The notes below the pieces were generated by a model. It was not told the DNA's origin. It did no database searches and saw only the letters and a program-made list of their open reading frames with translations. From Collinsella sp. (GTDB lineage: Bacteria; Actinomycetota; Coriobacteriia; Coriobacteriales; Coriobacteriaceae), in assembly GCA_019419555.1 (NCBI GenBank), contig DXZR01000009.1:13465-69240 (forward strand): DNA of 55,776 bases, in the 5' to 3' direction. Numbering within the stretch: position 1 is the stretch's first letter; each line of letters opens with the position of its first letter. Position numbers and translations under genes: made by a program. Shown piece after piece: positions 44,961 to 53,170 of the stretch.

Positions 44961-45960
44961 GGATGCTCACCCCCTGATCGCCCAAGTTGTGACGAATATC
45001 CTCGATATTACCCTCGACGGTCGCGATCAACTCATCCAGCGAATCGAACACGCGCGACGGACGCAGCCAACGCGTAAACGCCAGCGAAACAGAAGAGCCG
45101 TACAGGTCGCCCGTATAACCAATTAAATTAGCCTCGAGATGCGCCGAAGCGACATCGTCGGCATACGTCGGCGGCAGTCCGACGTTCACGGCAGCGGGCC
45201 ACGCGGTGTCATCGACCAGCACCAGACCCTCATACACGCCATCGGCAGGCACCTGAATACCGTCGGGAACCTGCAGGTTTGCCGTGGGAAAGCCCATGCC
45301 AGAGCCCTCGTGACGGCCGCGAATAACACCGCCACGCACCATATACGGACGGCCGAGTAACTCAGCAGCAAGCTCCACATGGCCCTGTCCCAGCTCATGA
45401 CGAATGCGGGTGGCGCAAATGGCCTCACCGCCCTCGCAAAGCAAGTCGTGCCCGTATACGTCAACGCCGCGCTCGGCACCCCAGGCGCGCATCTCGTCAA
45501 CACCAGAAGCACCGCCACGACCCAGCCTAAAGTCGCTGCCAACGCGAATCGATCGAATGTCGACCAGACGCGACACCAGCGAGAGAAAAGCAACATGGTC
45601 AAGCGCCGCAACCTCAGGCGTAAAGGGAACGGCCACCACCGCATCGACCCCAGTTTGAGCCAGGGCATGCAGACGGTCGGCCGTCGTCATCAATTTTTGA
45701 GCGGGCGAAGGGCTCACCACGACGTCCGGGTCGGGATCGAAGGTAACTACGACCGCCTTGCAGCCATGGGCACGGGCATCACGGACAAGCGCCGCAATGA
45801 GCTCCTGGTGTCCACGGTGCACGCCATCGAACACGCCGATGGCAATCGATGCGGCACCCAGGTGCTCACACTTATCAAACACATCGGCAGTAACGATGCG
45901 AGCCTCGTCCGACTCGCCCGCGAAAAAGATACGCGCGAGCTCGCGAGCGGACAACATCAT
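44953..45960 (-). CDS. ribF: Bifunctional riboflavin kinase/FAD synthetase
   Basis: 335 residues. N-terminal FAD-synthetase nucleotidyltransferase domain with IAIGVFDGVHRGHQELI and VVTFDPDPDVVV; C-terminal flavokinase domain with GSGMGFPTANLQVPDG and NLIGYTGDLYG. It makes FMN and FAD from riboflavin. The ATG overlaps the truB stop by 4 nt; truB-ribF is a frequent pair. Confidence 0.96.
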   Translation of the reverse strand: MMLSARELARIFFAGESDEARIVTADVFDKCEHLGAASIAIGVFDGVHRGHQELIAALVRDARAHGCKAVVVTFDPDPDVVVSPSPAQKLMTTADRLHALAQTGVDAVVAVPFTPEVAALDHVAFLSLVSRLVDIRSIRVGSDFRLGRGGASGVDEMRAWGAERGVDVYGHDLLCEGGEAICATRIRHELGQGHVELAAELLGRPYMVRGGVIRGRHEGSGMGFPTANLQVPDGIQVPADGVYEGLVLVDDTAWPAAVNVGLPPTYADDVASAHLEANLIGYTGDLYGSSVSLAFTRWLRPSRVFDSLDELIATVEGNIEDIRHNLGDQGVSIRD

Positions 45961-46889
45961 CGAACACCGCCGATTGCCTGCGGAAACACGTGCTCCATGA
46001 CAAAGCGGCCACCCTCAATGCGGGCGAGCGCCTTGAGTCCCCCATCGAGCACCAGCGCAAACGGCGCCTTCGAGGCATCGAAATCGGCAAGCGCACGCTC
46101 AACGGGAATGCGTCGGCCGCAGAGAAGGTCGTCGGCAAGATTGCCCGGCAAGTCAACACGTGTGGCGCCCAGGGCCGCAATGGGATCCAGGGCAAAGCCA
46201 GCCGCGGACTCGGGAGAAAGCTCCTCGACCGCATGACAAGCGCCAATGGAAACAACACCGGAGGCCGTGCGGCGCAGCGCGGAAATATGCGCGGCGCTAT
46301 CGCAAGCGCGGCCCAGGTCGCGAGCGAGCGCACGGATATAGGTGCCCTTGCTCACCGAGAACGCCACGGTCCACACACACGTATCACCTTCGCCGCCCAC
46401 GGCGATCAGGTCGGCGGCATAGACCTCGACGGGGCGCGGAGGTAGGTCCACCGCATTGCCCTCGCGAGCAGACTTGTAGGCGCGAACGCCATTGACCGAG
46501 ATGGCAGAAAACGCCGGCGGCACCTGCATCTGCGGACCCAGCATGGCGACCAAGCGCTCACGCGCATAGGCAGGATCGCGGAGCTCGTCGGCAACAGCCA
46601 CCGTGCGGACCGCCTCGCCCTCCGCATCATCGGTATTGGTCTCGACGCCAAACGAGATATCGGCAACGTAGCTTTTGGTATCAAGCGTAAGCATGCCCAG
46701 CAGACGTGTGGCCTGACCCACGCCCACCACCATGACGCCCGATGCCATGGGGTCGAGCGTTCCGGCATGACCGACGCGCCGCTCATGGAGGGCGCGTCGG
46801 CATTGCGAAACCACGTCGTGGGACGTGCAGCCCACCGGCTTATCGACGGCGAGCAGCATATTCAATTGAGAAGGCGTACGACGAGCCAT
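45957..46889 (-). CDS. truB: tRNA pseudouridine(55) synthase TruB
   Basis: 310 residues. LLAVDKPVGCTSHDVV at the N-terminus, the catalytic Asp in VGHAGTLDPMASGVMVV, SYVADISFGVETNTDDAEG and VSKGTYIRALARDLG are the TruB motifs. It modifies U55 in the T-loop of most tRNAs. It starts 15 nt after the nrnA stop. Confidence 0.96.
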   Translation of the reverse strand: MARRTPSQLNMLLAVDKPVGCTSHDVVSQCRRALHERRVGHAGTLDPMASGVMVVGVGQATRLLGMLTLDTKSYVADISFGVETNTDDAEGEAVRTVAVADELRDPAYARERLVAMLGPQMQVPPAFSAISVNGVRAYKSAREGNAVDLPPRPVEVYAADLIAVGGEGDTCVWTVAFSVSKGTYIRALARDLGRACDSAAHISALRRTASGVVSIGACHAVEELSPESAAGFALDPIAALGATRVDLPGNLADDLLCGRRIPVERALADFDASKAPFALVLDGGLKALARIEGGRFVMEHVFPQAIGGVR

Positions 46890-46904
46890 GTACCATCCAA
46901 AATG

Positions 46905-47948
46905 TTAGAGCTCGACGGTCACCGAAGCGGGATCCTCCCCCACCAGCTCGGCCAGCATGGGAAGTGCCACGGCGAGCGTCTCGCGAATCGTTCCGTTGTT
47001 GGAAAAGCCGGCGGCGGCATGATGCCCGCCACCGCCAAAGTTGGCAGCGATCTCGGACACATCGAGGTCACCCTTGGAGCGCAGGTTGCCGCGCACCTTG
47101 GTATCGCCGTCGATGCCCTTTAAGAACAGGCAGACCTCGACGCCCATCACCGAACGCACCACATCGACCAGACCGTCACATTCATCCGAGGTGACGCCGC
47201 AGGCCTCAAGGTCGCTCTGGAAGGCATAGCTATACGCCACGCGCCCGTGCGCGACCGTCTTGATACGGCCCATGACAATGGACTTGAGGTGCAAAAACTC
47301 GACGCGCATGCTCTGATAGACCTCGAGTGCGACACGAGCCGGATTGGCGCCATGCGCCACCAGGCGCGAAGCAGCATGGAACGCGGCAGCATCGGCGTTC
47401 TGGTACTGGAAACGACCGGTGTCGGTCACCAAGCCACACAGCAGGCAGGTCGCAACGCCATCACGTGCGACAATGCCGCAATTGTCCAAAAAGCGGTCGA
47501 TGATCATGGCGCAGGCTGCGGCGCCGACGCACCTCAGGCTCAGCTCGGCAAATTCCTCGCGCGCCGGATGGTGATCGAAGCACACCACATGCGACGAGCG
47601 GCGGAGCACCTCGGCTGAGTTGTTCAGACGCTCGACGACCGGCACGTCCACCGAGATGAACAGGTCCGGATTGTCGGTATACGCAGATGCCGGCACCAGA
47701 CGGTCGGCACCCTCCATAAAGCGGTAGATGCGCGGAACCGGGTCATCGTCTGCCAGCAGCAGGGCAATGTCCTTGTTGGGGAAAAACTTCATAAGCGATA
47801 AGCCCAGACCCAGCACGGAGCCCAGGGCGTCGCCATCGGGAGACGTATGTCCCGAAATCGCAATGGAGGACGCATCCTCGATGAGCTCGAGGATGCGTCG
47901 CTGAATATCTGCAGACTCGCACGATGCGAGGTCGGCGGAATTACTCAT
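46905..47948 (-). CDS. nrnA: DHH-family phosphoesterase (NrnA-like nanoRNase/pAp phosphatase)
   Basis: 347 residues. DHH-family motifs: SGHTSPDGDALGSVLG, SVDVPVVERL, CFDHHPAREEFAE (the DHH motif), GLVTDTGRFQYQN, and the DHHA1 Gly block NFGGGGHHAAAGFS. NrnA degrades short oligoribonucleotides and dephosphorylates pAp. rbfA-nrnA-truB is a conserved order. The ATG overlaps the rbfA stop by 8 nt. Confidence 0.94.
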   Translation of the reverse strand: MSNSADLASCESADIQRRILELIEDASSIAISGHTSPDGDALGSVLGLGLSLMKFFPNKDIALLLADDDPVPRIYRFMEGADRLVPASAYTDNPDLFISVDVPVVERLNNSAEVLRRSSHVVCFDHHPAREEFAELSLRCVGAAACAMIIDRFLDNCGIVARDGVATCLLCGLVTDTGRFQYQNADAAAFHAASRLVAHGANPARVALEVYQSMRVEFLHLKSIVMGRIKTVAHGRVAYSYAFQSDLEACGVTSDECDGLVDVVRSVMGVEVCLFLKGIDGDTKVRGNLRSKGDLDVSEIAANFGGGGHHAAAGFSNNGTIRETLAVALPMLAELVGEDPASVTVEL

Positions 47949-48351
47949 CTAAAGCTGCCTCCTGGGCGGCATCCGCTATGGGATAGCCGTCCTCGTCCTT
48001 TTCGATCGCAAGCGTGGCGGGAACGTTTTCCAGCGCGCGCGTGATGCGCTCGGCCTCATCGGTCGAGCGATCGATGCGAAAATCGAGCTCGGGCGTGACG
48101 CGCCAATCGAGCGAGCGGGCCAACAGGCTACGGATGCGACCCTTGGCGCTGGCGAGCGCCTCCATGACCTCGTCGTAGCGGCTCGCGTCGCACGACACGT
48201 ACACGCGCGCGAACGAACGGTCCACCGCGACCTCGACCGCGGTCAAGGTGACCAGGTCGAGACGCGGATCGGAAACCTCAAAGAGCAGGATATAACCGAG
48301 CTTCTCGCGAAGCTGTTCGCCCAGACGGCGGGTTGCCTGCGTTTGCTTCAT
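47941..48351 (-). CDS. rbfA: Ribosome-binding factor A
   Basis: 136 residues with the RbfA KH-type fold: TRRLGEQLREKLGYILLFE, VSDPRLDLVTLTAVEVAVD, FARVYVSC and RSLLARSLDWRVTPELDF with RSTDEAERI near the C-terminus. It binds the 30S subunit during 16S maturation. It starts 11 nt after the infB stop. Confidence 0.95.
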   Translation of the reverse strand: MKQTQATRRLGEQLREKLGYILLFEVSDPRLDLVTLTAVEVAVDRSFARVYVSCDASRYDEVMEALASAKGRIRSLLARSLDWRVTPELDFRIDRSTDEAERITRALENVPATLAIEKDEDGYPIADAAQEAALDE

Positions 48352-48362
48352 AGCGCTACCCC

Positions 48363-51077
48363 CTACTCGGTACGGGCAACCTGGTCGATGCGGTAGCCCT
48401 CAATGGTGTCGCCAGGCTTGATGTCCTGGAAGTTCTCCAGGCCAATACCGCCCTCGGAGCCGCTCTTGAGACTCTTGGCCTCGTCCTTGTAGTGACGCAT
48501 CGAAGCGATTTTACCGTTGAAGACCACGATGCCGTCGCGCACCAGGCGTACGGAATCGGTCGCGGCGATTTCACCCTCTTCGACGCGGACACCGGCGGCG
48601 ATGCCGACTTTGGGCACCTTGAAGGTGTCCAGGACGGTCGCGGTACCCGTGGAAACCTCGACCTCGGTGGGCTTGAGCATGCCGATACGGGCAGCATCGA
48701 GCTCCTCGAGGCACTTGTAGATAACGTCGTAGCAACGGATCTCGACGCCCTCGCGCTCGGCGGCGGAGCGGGCCTTGCCGTCGGGACGCACGCCAAAGCC
48801 GATGATGATGGCGTTGGAGGCGTCGGCCAGGACGACGTCGGTCTCGTTGATGGCACCGACAGCGGAGTGGATCGTGTTGATGCGGACCTCGGACTGATCC
48901 ATCTTGTCGAGCGAGTCCTGAAGGGCCTCGATGGAACCCTGGACGTCGGCCTTGATGATCAGGTTGAGCTCCTTGACCTCGGCGTCGGCGATGGTCTCGA
49001 AGAGGTTCTCGAGCGTGACGTGCTTCACGCGGCTCTGCTCCTCGATACGGGCCTTGAGCGAACGCTCATCGGCCAGGGCGCGAGCCTCGCGCTCGTCCTC
49101 GAACACACGGAACTCGTCGCCGGCGTTGGGCACGGACTGCAGGCCCAGGATCTCGACGGCGTCGGAGGGGCCGGCCTCGGTGACGGCGTTGCCCTTGGGA
49201 TCGAGCATGGCGCGGACGCGGCCGTAGGTAAGACCGGCGACCAGCGTATCGCCCACGTGCAGGGTACCGCGGGTCACGAGCACCGTGGCAACCGAGCCGC
49301 GGCCCTTGTCGAGCTTGGCCTCGAGGACGTTACCGGAGGCAAAGGTGTCGGGGTTGGCCTTGAGTTCGAGAACGTCGGCCTGGAGCAGCACGGTCTCGAG
49401 CAGGTCGTCGATACCGATCTTCTGCTTGGCCGAGATGTTGACGAACATGTTCTGTCCGCCCCACTCCTCGGGGATGATGCCGTACTCGGTGAGTTCCTGG
49501 CGCACGCGGTCGGGGTTGGCACCCGGCTTATCGATCTTGTTGACGGCGACGACGATGGGAACGCCGGCGGCCTTGGCGTGGTTGATGGACTCGATGGTCT
49601 GCGGCATGACGCCGTCGTCGGCGGCCACGATCAGGATGACGATATCGGTCACCTTGGCGCCGCGGGCACGCATGGCCGTAAAGGTCGCGTGGCCGGGGGT
49701 ATCGATGAAGGTGATCTTGCGGTCGTTGATCATGACCTGCGAAGCGCCGATGGCCTGGGTAATGCCGCCCGCCTCGCCGGCAGCGACGCCGGTGTGACGG
49801 ATAGCGTCGAGGAGGCTCGTCTTGCCGTGGTCGACGTGGCCCATGACGGTGACGACCGGGGCACGCGGCTTAAGGTCGGCGGGATCGTCGTAGAACGAGA
49901 AGGTGTTCTCCTCCTCGGGGGTGATGATCTTGATCTGGCGACCCAGGTCGTCGGCAACGAGCTCGACGAGGTCATCGGACATGGACTGCGTCATGGTAAG
50001 CGGCGTGCCCAGCAGGAACAGGCGCTTGATGATGTCGTTGGCCGGAACGTCGAGCGCCTCGGCGAGCTCCTGGACGGTAACGCCCTGGGAGACCTTAATG
50101 GCGTCGAGGTCCTCGGGGTTCACGCCCTGGGCCAGCGCCTCCTCTATCTTGCGCTCCTCCTGAGCCTTTGCGGCCTCGCGCTCGCGCTTCTCCTTGCGCT
50201 TTTTGCGGCGACCAGTGGACTCGCGAGAGGCCTCCTCGACGGCGGCGCGGGCCTCCTCGAGCACCTTCTCGCGGCTGTATTCCTCGGCCTCGCGAGCCAT
50301 GCGGCTGTAGTGGTCCTCTTCGTTGTTGTGACCGCCCTTGCGCTTCTTGCCCTTACCCTGCTTGTCGGGGTTGGGGAAGTCCATGCCGGCAGCGACGTTG
50401 TTGCTGGCATTGGTGCGATGGCTGTGCGGACGGTTCTCGGAGGCGTTGCGCTCGGAGTTGTTGTCGGAGGCGTTGCGATCGTTACGACGGCCACCACGAC
50501 GGTCGTTGTTGCCGCCACGACGGTTGCCGCGCTCGGCAGCGCGCTCGGCCTTGGCCTTCTCCTCGGCGTCCTTCTTCTCCTTGAGCACGGTCTCCTGTGC
50601 GGCGATCTGGTCGAGCAGCGAACGGAAGCGCGAACCGGAGTCGGAAGCGGGAACGGCGCGGCGCTGGGCCTCGCGGGCGGCCTCCTCCTTCTCGCGGGCA
50701 AGGCGCTCCTGCTCGGCCTTCTTCTTAGCCTCGGCCTCGGCGCGGGCGGCCTCCTCGGCAGCCTGGGCGGCTGCGAACTGACGGCGCTCCTCCTCGCGAG
50801 CCTTCTCGGCAGCGATGCGCTCGCGCTCTGCCTCGGCAGCGCGTGCTGCCTCCTCGGCGGCAGCGGCCTGCTCCTCGGCCTGCTTAGCGGCCTCGACTTC
50901 CTGGGCGCGGGCCTCGATCACCGAAGCGAGCTGCTTGCGGACCATGGCGACGTAAGCGTCCTCCAAAGCGGAGGAAGCGGACTTAGCGGGAATCTTCATT
51001 TCGGCGAGATGACCCATCAGTTCCTTGGAGGTCATGCCGAACTCTTTGGCCAGGGTGGACACACGGACTTTTGCCAT
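48363..51077 (-). CDS. infB: Translation initiation factor IF-2
   Basis: 904 residues. An N-terminal IF2_N domain (VRVSTLAKEFGMTSKELMGH) leads into a long Ala/Glu/Arg coiled region and an Asn/Arg/Gly-rich low-complexity stretch near residues 185-235. A second IF2_N-like segment (VQELAEALDVPANDIIKRLF) precedes the G domain, with GHVDHGKTSLLDAIR, DTPGHATF and NKIDKPGANP, then domains II-IV (VQGSIEALQDSLDKM). It delivers initiator tRNA to the 30S subunit. 91 nt separate it from nusA, where many relatives carry ylxR. Confidence 0.97.
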   Translation of the reverse strand: MAKVRVSTLAKEFGMTSKELMGHLAEMKIPAKSASSALEDAYVAMVRKQLASVIEARAQEVEAAKQAEEQAAAAEEAARAAEAERERIAAEKAREEERRQFAAAQAAEEAARAEAEAKKKAEQERLAREKEEAAREAQRRAVPASDSGSRFRSLLDQIAAQETVLKEKKDAEEKAKAERAAERGNRRGGNNDRRGGRRNDRNASDNNSERNASENRPHSHRTNASNNVAAGMDFPNPDKQGKGKKRKGGHNNEEDHYSRMAREAEEYSREKVLEEARAAVEEASRESTGRRKKRKEKREREAAKAQEERKIEEALAQGVNPEDLDAIKVSQGVTVQELAEALDVPANDIIKRLFLLGTPLTMTQSMSDDLVELVADDLGRQIKIITPEEENTFSFYDDPADLKPRAPVVTVMGHVDHGKTSLLDAIRHTGVAAGEAGGITQAIGASQVMINDRKITFIDTPGHATFTAMRARGAKVTDIVILIVAADDGVMPQTIESINHAKAAGVPIVVAVNKIDKPGANPDRVRQELTEYGIIPEEWGGQNMFVNISAKQKIGIDDLLETVLLQADVLELKANPDTFASGNVLEAKLDKGRGSVATVLVTRGTLHVGDTLVAGLTYGRVRAMLDPKGNAVTEAGPSDAVEILGLQSVPNAGDEFRVFEDEREARALADERSLKARIEEQSRVKHVTLENLFETIADAEVKELNLIIKADVQGSIEALQDSLDKMDQSEVRINTIHSAVGAINETDVVLADASNAIIIGFGVRPDGKARSAAEREGVEIRCYDVIYKCLEELDAARIGMLKPTEVEVSTGTATVLDTFKVPKVGIAAGVRVEEGEIAATDSVRLVRDGIVVFNGKIASMRHYKDEAKSLKSGSEGGIGLENFQDIKPGDTIEGYRIDQVARTE

Positions 51078-51168
51078 ATGACTTCACCTACCCTTTCTGG
51101 CACCTTGGGTGCCTAGAGACTGAACGAGCGTGGGGTATGCGCTGGGACCTGCCCGGCGCGACCGCGCG

Positions 51169-52416
51169 CTAGATCAGGTCCTCCGCATCATCGAAGGCGT
51201 CGGTGTCGTGGACACCGCAGAAACGGGAGCCGGGACGAGCCTGGTTGCGGCACTGGATGCCGTCCTCGGACACGAACTCGCAGCGACGGACGTCCTCGTC
51301 CTCCTCGTCACCGATCAGGTCGGCGGCGGGCTCCTCGTGAACGGGAACGTTCTTGAGGATGTCGGCGGCAAGGGTCTCGGACTTAATGTCGATGTGCCAG
51401 CCGGTCAGGCGCGCGGCGAGGCGGGCGTTCTGACCCTCCTTGCCGATGGCGAGGGACAGCTGGTCGTCGGGCACGATAACGCCGGCGTAGGCCTTCTCCT
51501 CGTCGATGAGAACGCGGGTGACCTTGGCGGGCGACAGGGCGTTGGCGACGTAGACGGCCGGATCGGCATCCCACAGGATGACGTCGACGCGCTCGCCACG
51601 GAGCTCGCCCACGACGGCGCGAACACGGCTGCCCTTGGGGCCGACGCAAGCGCCAACCGGATCCAGACGATCGTCGAGCGAGTGGACGGCGACCTTGGAG
51701 CGCTGGCCGGGCTCGCGGGCGATCGACTTGATCTGGACGGTGCCCTCATAGATCTCGGGCACCTCCTGCTCAAACAGACGACGCATGAGCTCGGGGTGGG
51801 TACGGGAGATGACAATCGGCGGACGGCTGTGCTCGCCGCGAACCGGCTGCAGGTTGGAGTTGGGGTCGCGAACGTCGATGATCACGGCCTTGATGTGCTG
51901 GTTGTGCAGGTAGCGCTCGCCCATCGGACGCTCGTTGCGCTCGTTCTCGTAACGGCGCTGGTCGAAGTGCGGCAGCTCGGCCTCAACGCCCTCGCGAATC
52001 TTGACGATCGTGAAGTCGGGTGTGGACTGCAGCACGGTACCGCTGATGAGGTCACCGATGCGGCCGGAGAACTCCTCGTAGATCTGCTCGCGGGCGGAGT
52101 TGCGCACGATGGCGTTGATCTCGGCCTTGGCGTGCTGGGCGGCGATGCGGCTCGTGTTCTTGGGAGTGACGTCGATCTCCTCGAACTCGGTGAAGTTGCC
52201 CTCCTCGTCCATGGAATCGTCGATCGGCTCCAGACGGTAGACGTAGATCTTGCCGGTGGTGCGGTCGATGGTCACCTTGGCGCCCCACTCAAGATGCAGG
52301 ATCTCGGCATAGCTCTTGGCGAGCGACTGCTCCAGGCGGTCGATCAGGTAGAGCTGGTCGATGTGCTTCTCCTGGCAAAGCTCCATCAGGGCGGACATCA
52401 TGTCGGATGCTGCCAT
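51169..52416 (-). CDS. nusA: Transcription termination/antitermination factor NusA with C-terminal Cys/His tail
   Basis: 415 residues from the ATG at 52414-52416. The N-terminal RNAP-binding domain is followed by S1 (LISGTVLQSTPDFTIVK), KH1 (DPVGACVGPKGSRVRAVV) and KH2 (LSLAIGKEGQNARLAARLTG) domains. After an acidic linker there is an extra C-terminal element with Cys379, Cys389, Cys400 and His403 (CRNQARPGSRFCGVH) that looks like a small zinc knuckle. It controls pausing, termination and antitermination. The rimP stop is 1 nt upstream. Confidence 0.96.
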   Translation of the reverse strand: MAASDMMSALMELCQEKHIDQLYLIDRLEQSLAKSYAEILHLEWGAKVTIDRTTGKIYVYRLEPIDDSMDEEGNFTEFEEIDVTPKNTSRIAAQHAKAEINAIVRNSAREQIYEEFSGRIGDLISGTVLQSTPDFTIVKIREGVEAELPHFDQRRYENERNERPMGERYLHNQHIKAVIIDVRDPNSNLQPVRGEHSRPPIVISRTHPELMRRLFEQEVPEIYEGTVQIKSIAREPGQRSKVAVHSLDDRLDPVGACVGPKGSRVRAVVGELRGERVDVILWDADPAVYVANALSPAKVTRVLIDEEKAYAGVIVPDDQLSLAIGKEGQNARLAARLTGWHIDIKSETLAADILKNVPVHEEPAADLIGDEEDEDVRRCEFVSEDGIQCRNQARPGSRFCGVHDTDAFDDAEDLI

Positions 52417-52417
52417 C

Positions 52418-52912
52418 TTACTTTCCTTCCTTCGCGGGCTTGAAGTCATAGGTGGGCTTCAATTTGCACTTTTTAACATCGGAGAAATCAAGGGTGACGG
52501 ACTCGCCGTCCTCGAGCTCGAGGGTCACGTTCGTCTCGGTGGCGGCGGCAATCTTGCCGGCGTACTTGCGACGGCCCTCGGTGGCGGTAGAGGTGAGCTC
52601 GCAGTTCTCGCCCACAAAGCGGGCAAAGTCACGCGGGCGGCGCAGCGGGCGCGCCATACCCGGGCTCGACACCTCGAGCGTATAGCTCGAAGAGATGGGG
52701 TCGAGCTCCTCAATCACATCGCCGACCCACTTGGTGTTGGCCGTGACGTCGTTGAGCGAAAGGCTCTGACCCTCGGCACCCTCGATACGCACGCGCACGC
52801 AGGGGGCCTTGGTGGCACCCACGAGCTCGACGTCGACGATGTCGACATCGTGCTGGGGAGCGACGGCCTCGAGCGCGTCGATGATCGCCTGCTCGGTCTT
52901 GGTCTTGACCAT
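52418..52912 (-). CDS. rimP: Ribosome maturation factor RimP
   Basis: 164 residues from the ATG at 52910-52912, with GGAGGT 6 nt upstream. VDIVDVELVGATKAPCVRVRI, the SSYTLEVSSPGMARPLRRP block and FARFVGENCELTS are RimP hallmarks. It assists 30S assembly. First gene of the rimP-nusA-infB operon, behind a promoter and a leader terminator. Confidence 0.96.
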   Translation of the reverse strand: MVKTKTEQAIIDALEAVAPQHDVDIVDVELVGATKAPCVRVRIEGAEGQSLSLNDVTANTKWVGDVIEELDPISSSYTLEVSSPGMARPLRRPRDFARFVGENCELTSTATEGRRKYAGKIAAATETNVTLELEDGESVTLDFSDVKKCKLKPTYDFKPAKEGK

Positions 52913-52936
52913 TGCGGCACCTCCATCCATACAAAA

Positions 52937-52964
52937 AAGAAGCGGGGCCGAAACCCCACTTCTT
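52937..52964 (-). terminator. Leader terminator (attenuator) of the rimP-nusA-infB operon
   Basis: On the minus strand an 11-bp stem with one G-U and a 6-nt loop is followed by TTTTTTG. It lies between the operon promoter and the rimP ribosome site, so transcription must read through it to express rimP, nusA and infB. Confidence 0.8.
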
Positions 52965-52990
52965 TCAATTACAACTTCATTTGCAAGCAA

Positions 52991-53019
52991 ACTATACCAA
53001 TAGCTGCGGAAACGTGCAA
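52991..53019 (-). promoter_or_regulatory. Promoter of the rimP-nusA-infB operon
   Basis: TTGCAC (53014-53019) and TATAGT (52991-52996) on the minus strand with exactly 17 nt between them. The predicted transcript starts near 52984 and meets the terminator 20-45 nt later. Confidence 0.7.
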
Positions 53020-53100
53020 GCACAGTACGAATCTGCAGGTCAGCGTGCGCACAGCTTCTCCACAAGAATAGGACAATTGACCGAAGACACCATGGCAGGT

Positions 53101-53152
53101 ACATGCAAAACGAGGGACGGTCCAAACGGACCGTCCCTCGTTTATTGCATGT
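53101..53152. terminator. Terminator after leuS
   Basis: A perfect 14-bp core stem (ACGAGGGACGGTCC with its complement, loop of 4) is extended by outer arms ACATGCAA/TTGCATGT. It lies 19 nt beyond the leuS stop. T-runs are short (TTT and TTTT), but the stem is strong in either direction. Confidence 0.75.
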
Positions 53153-53170
53153 CAGCTTTGCGCGCAGCGC

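Noticed and set aside
50400..50560. Repetitive DNA in infB as a tandem repeat or CRISPR
   Set aside because: The pattern comes from Asn/Arg/Gly codons in the disordered N-terminal part of IF-2; there is no regular unit or spacer structure.
48492..51116. 874-codon plus-strand open frame across infB
   Set aside because: Antisense shadow of infB; its Leu/Gly/Asp-rich sequence is what the complement of Ala/Glu codons gives.
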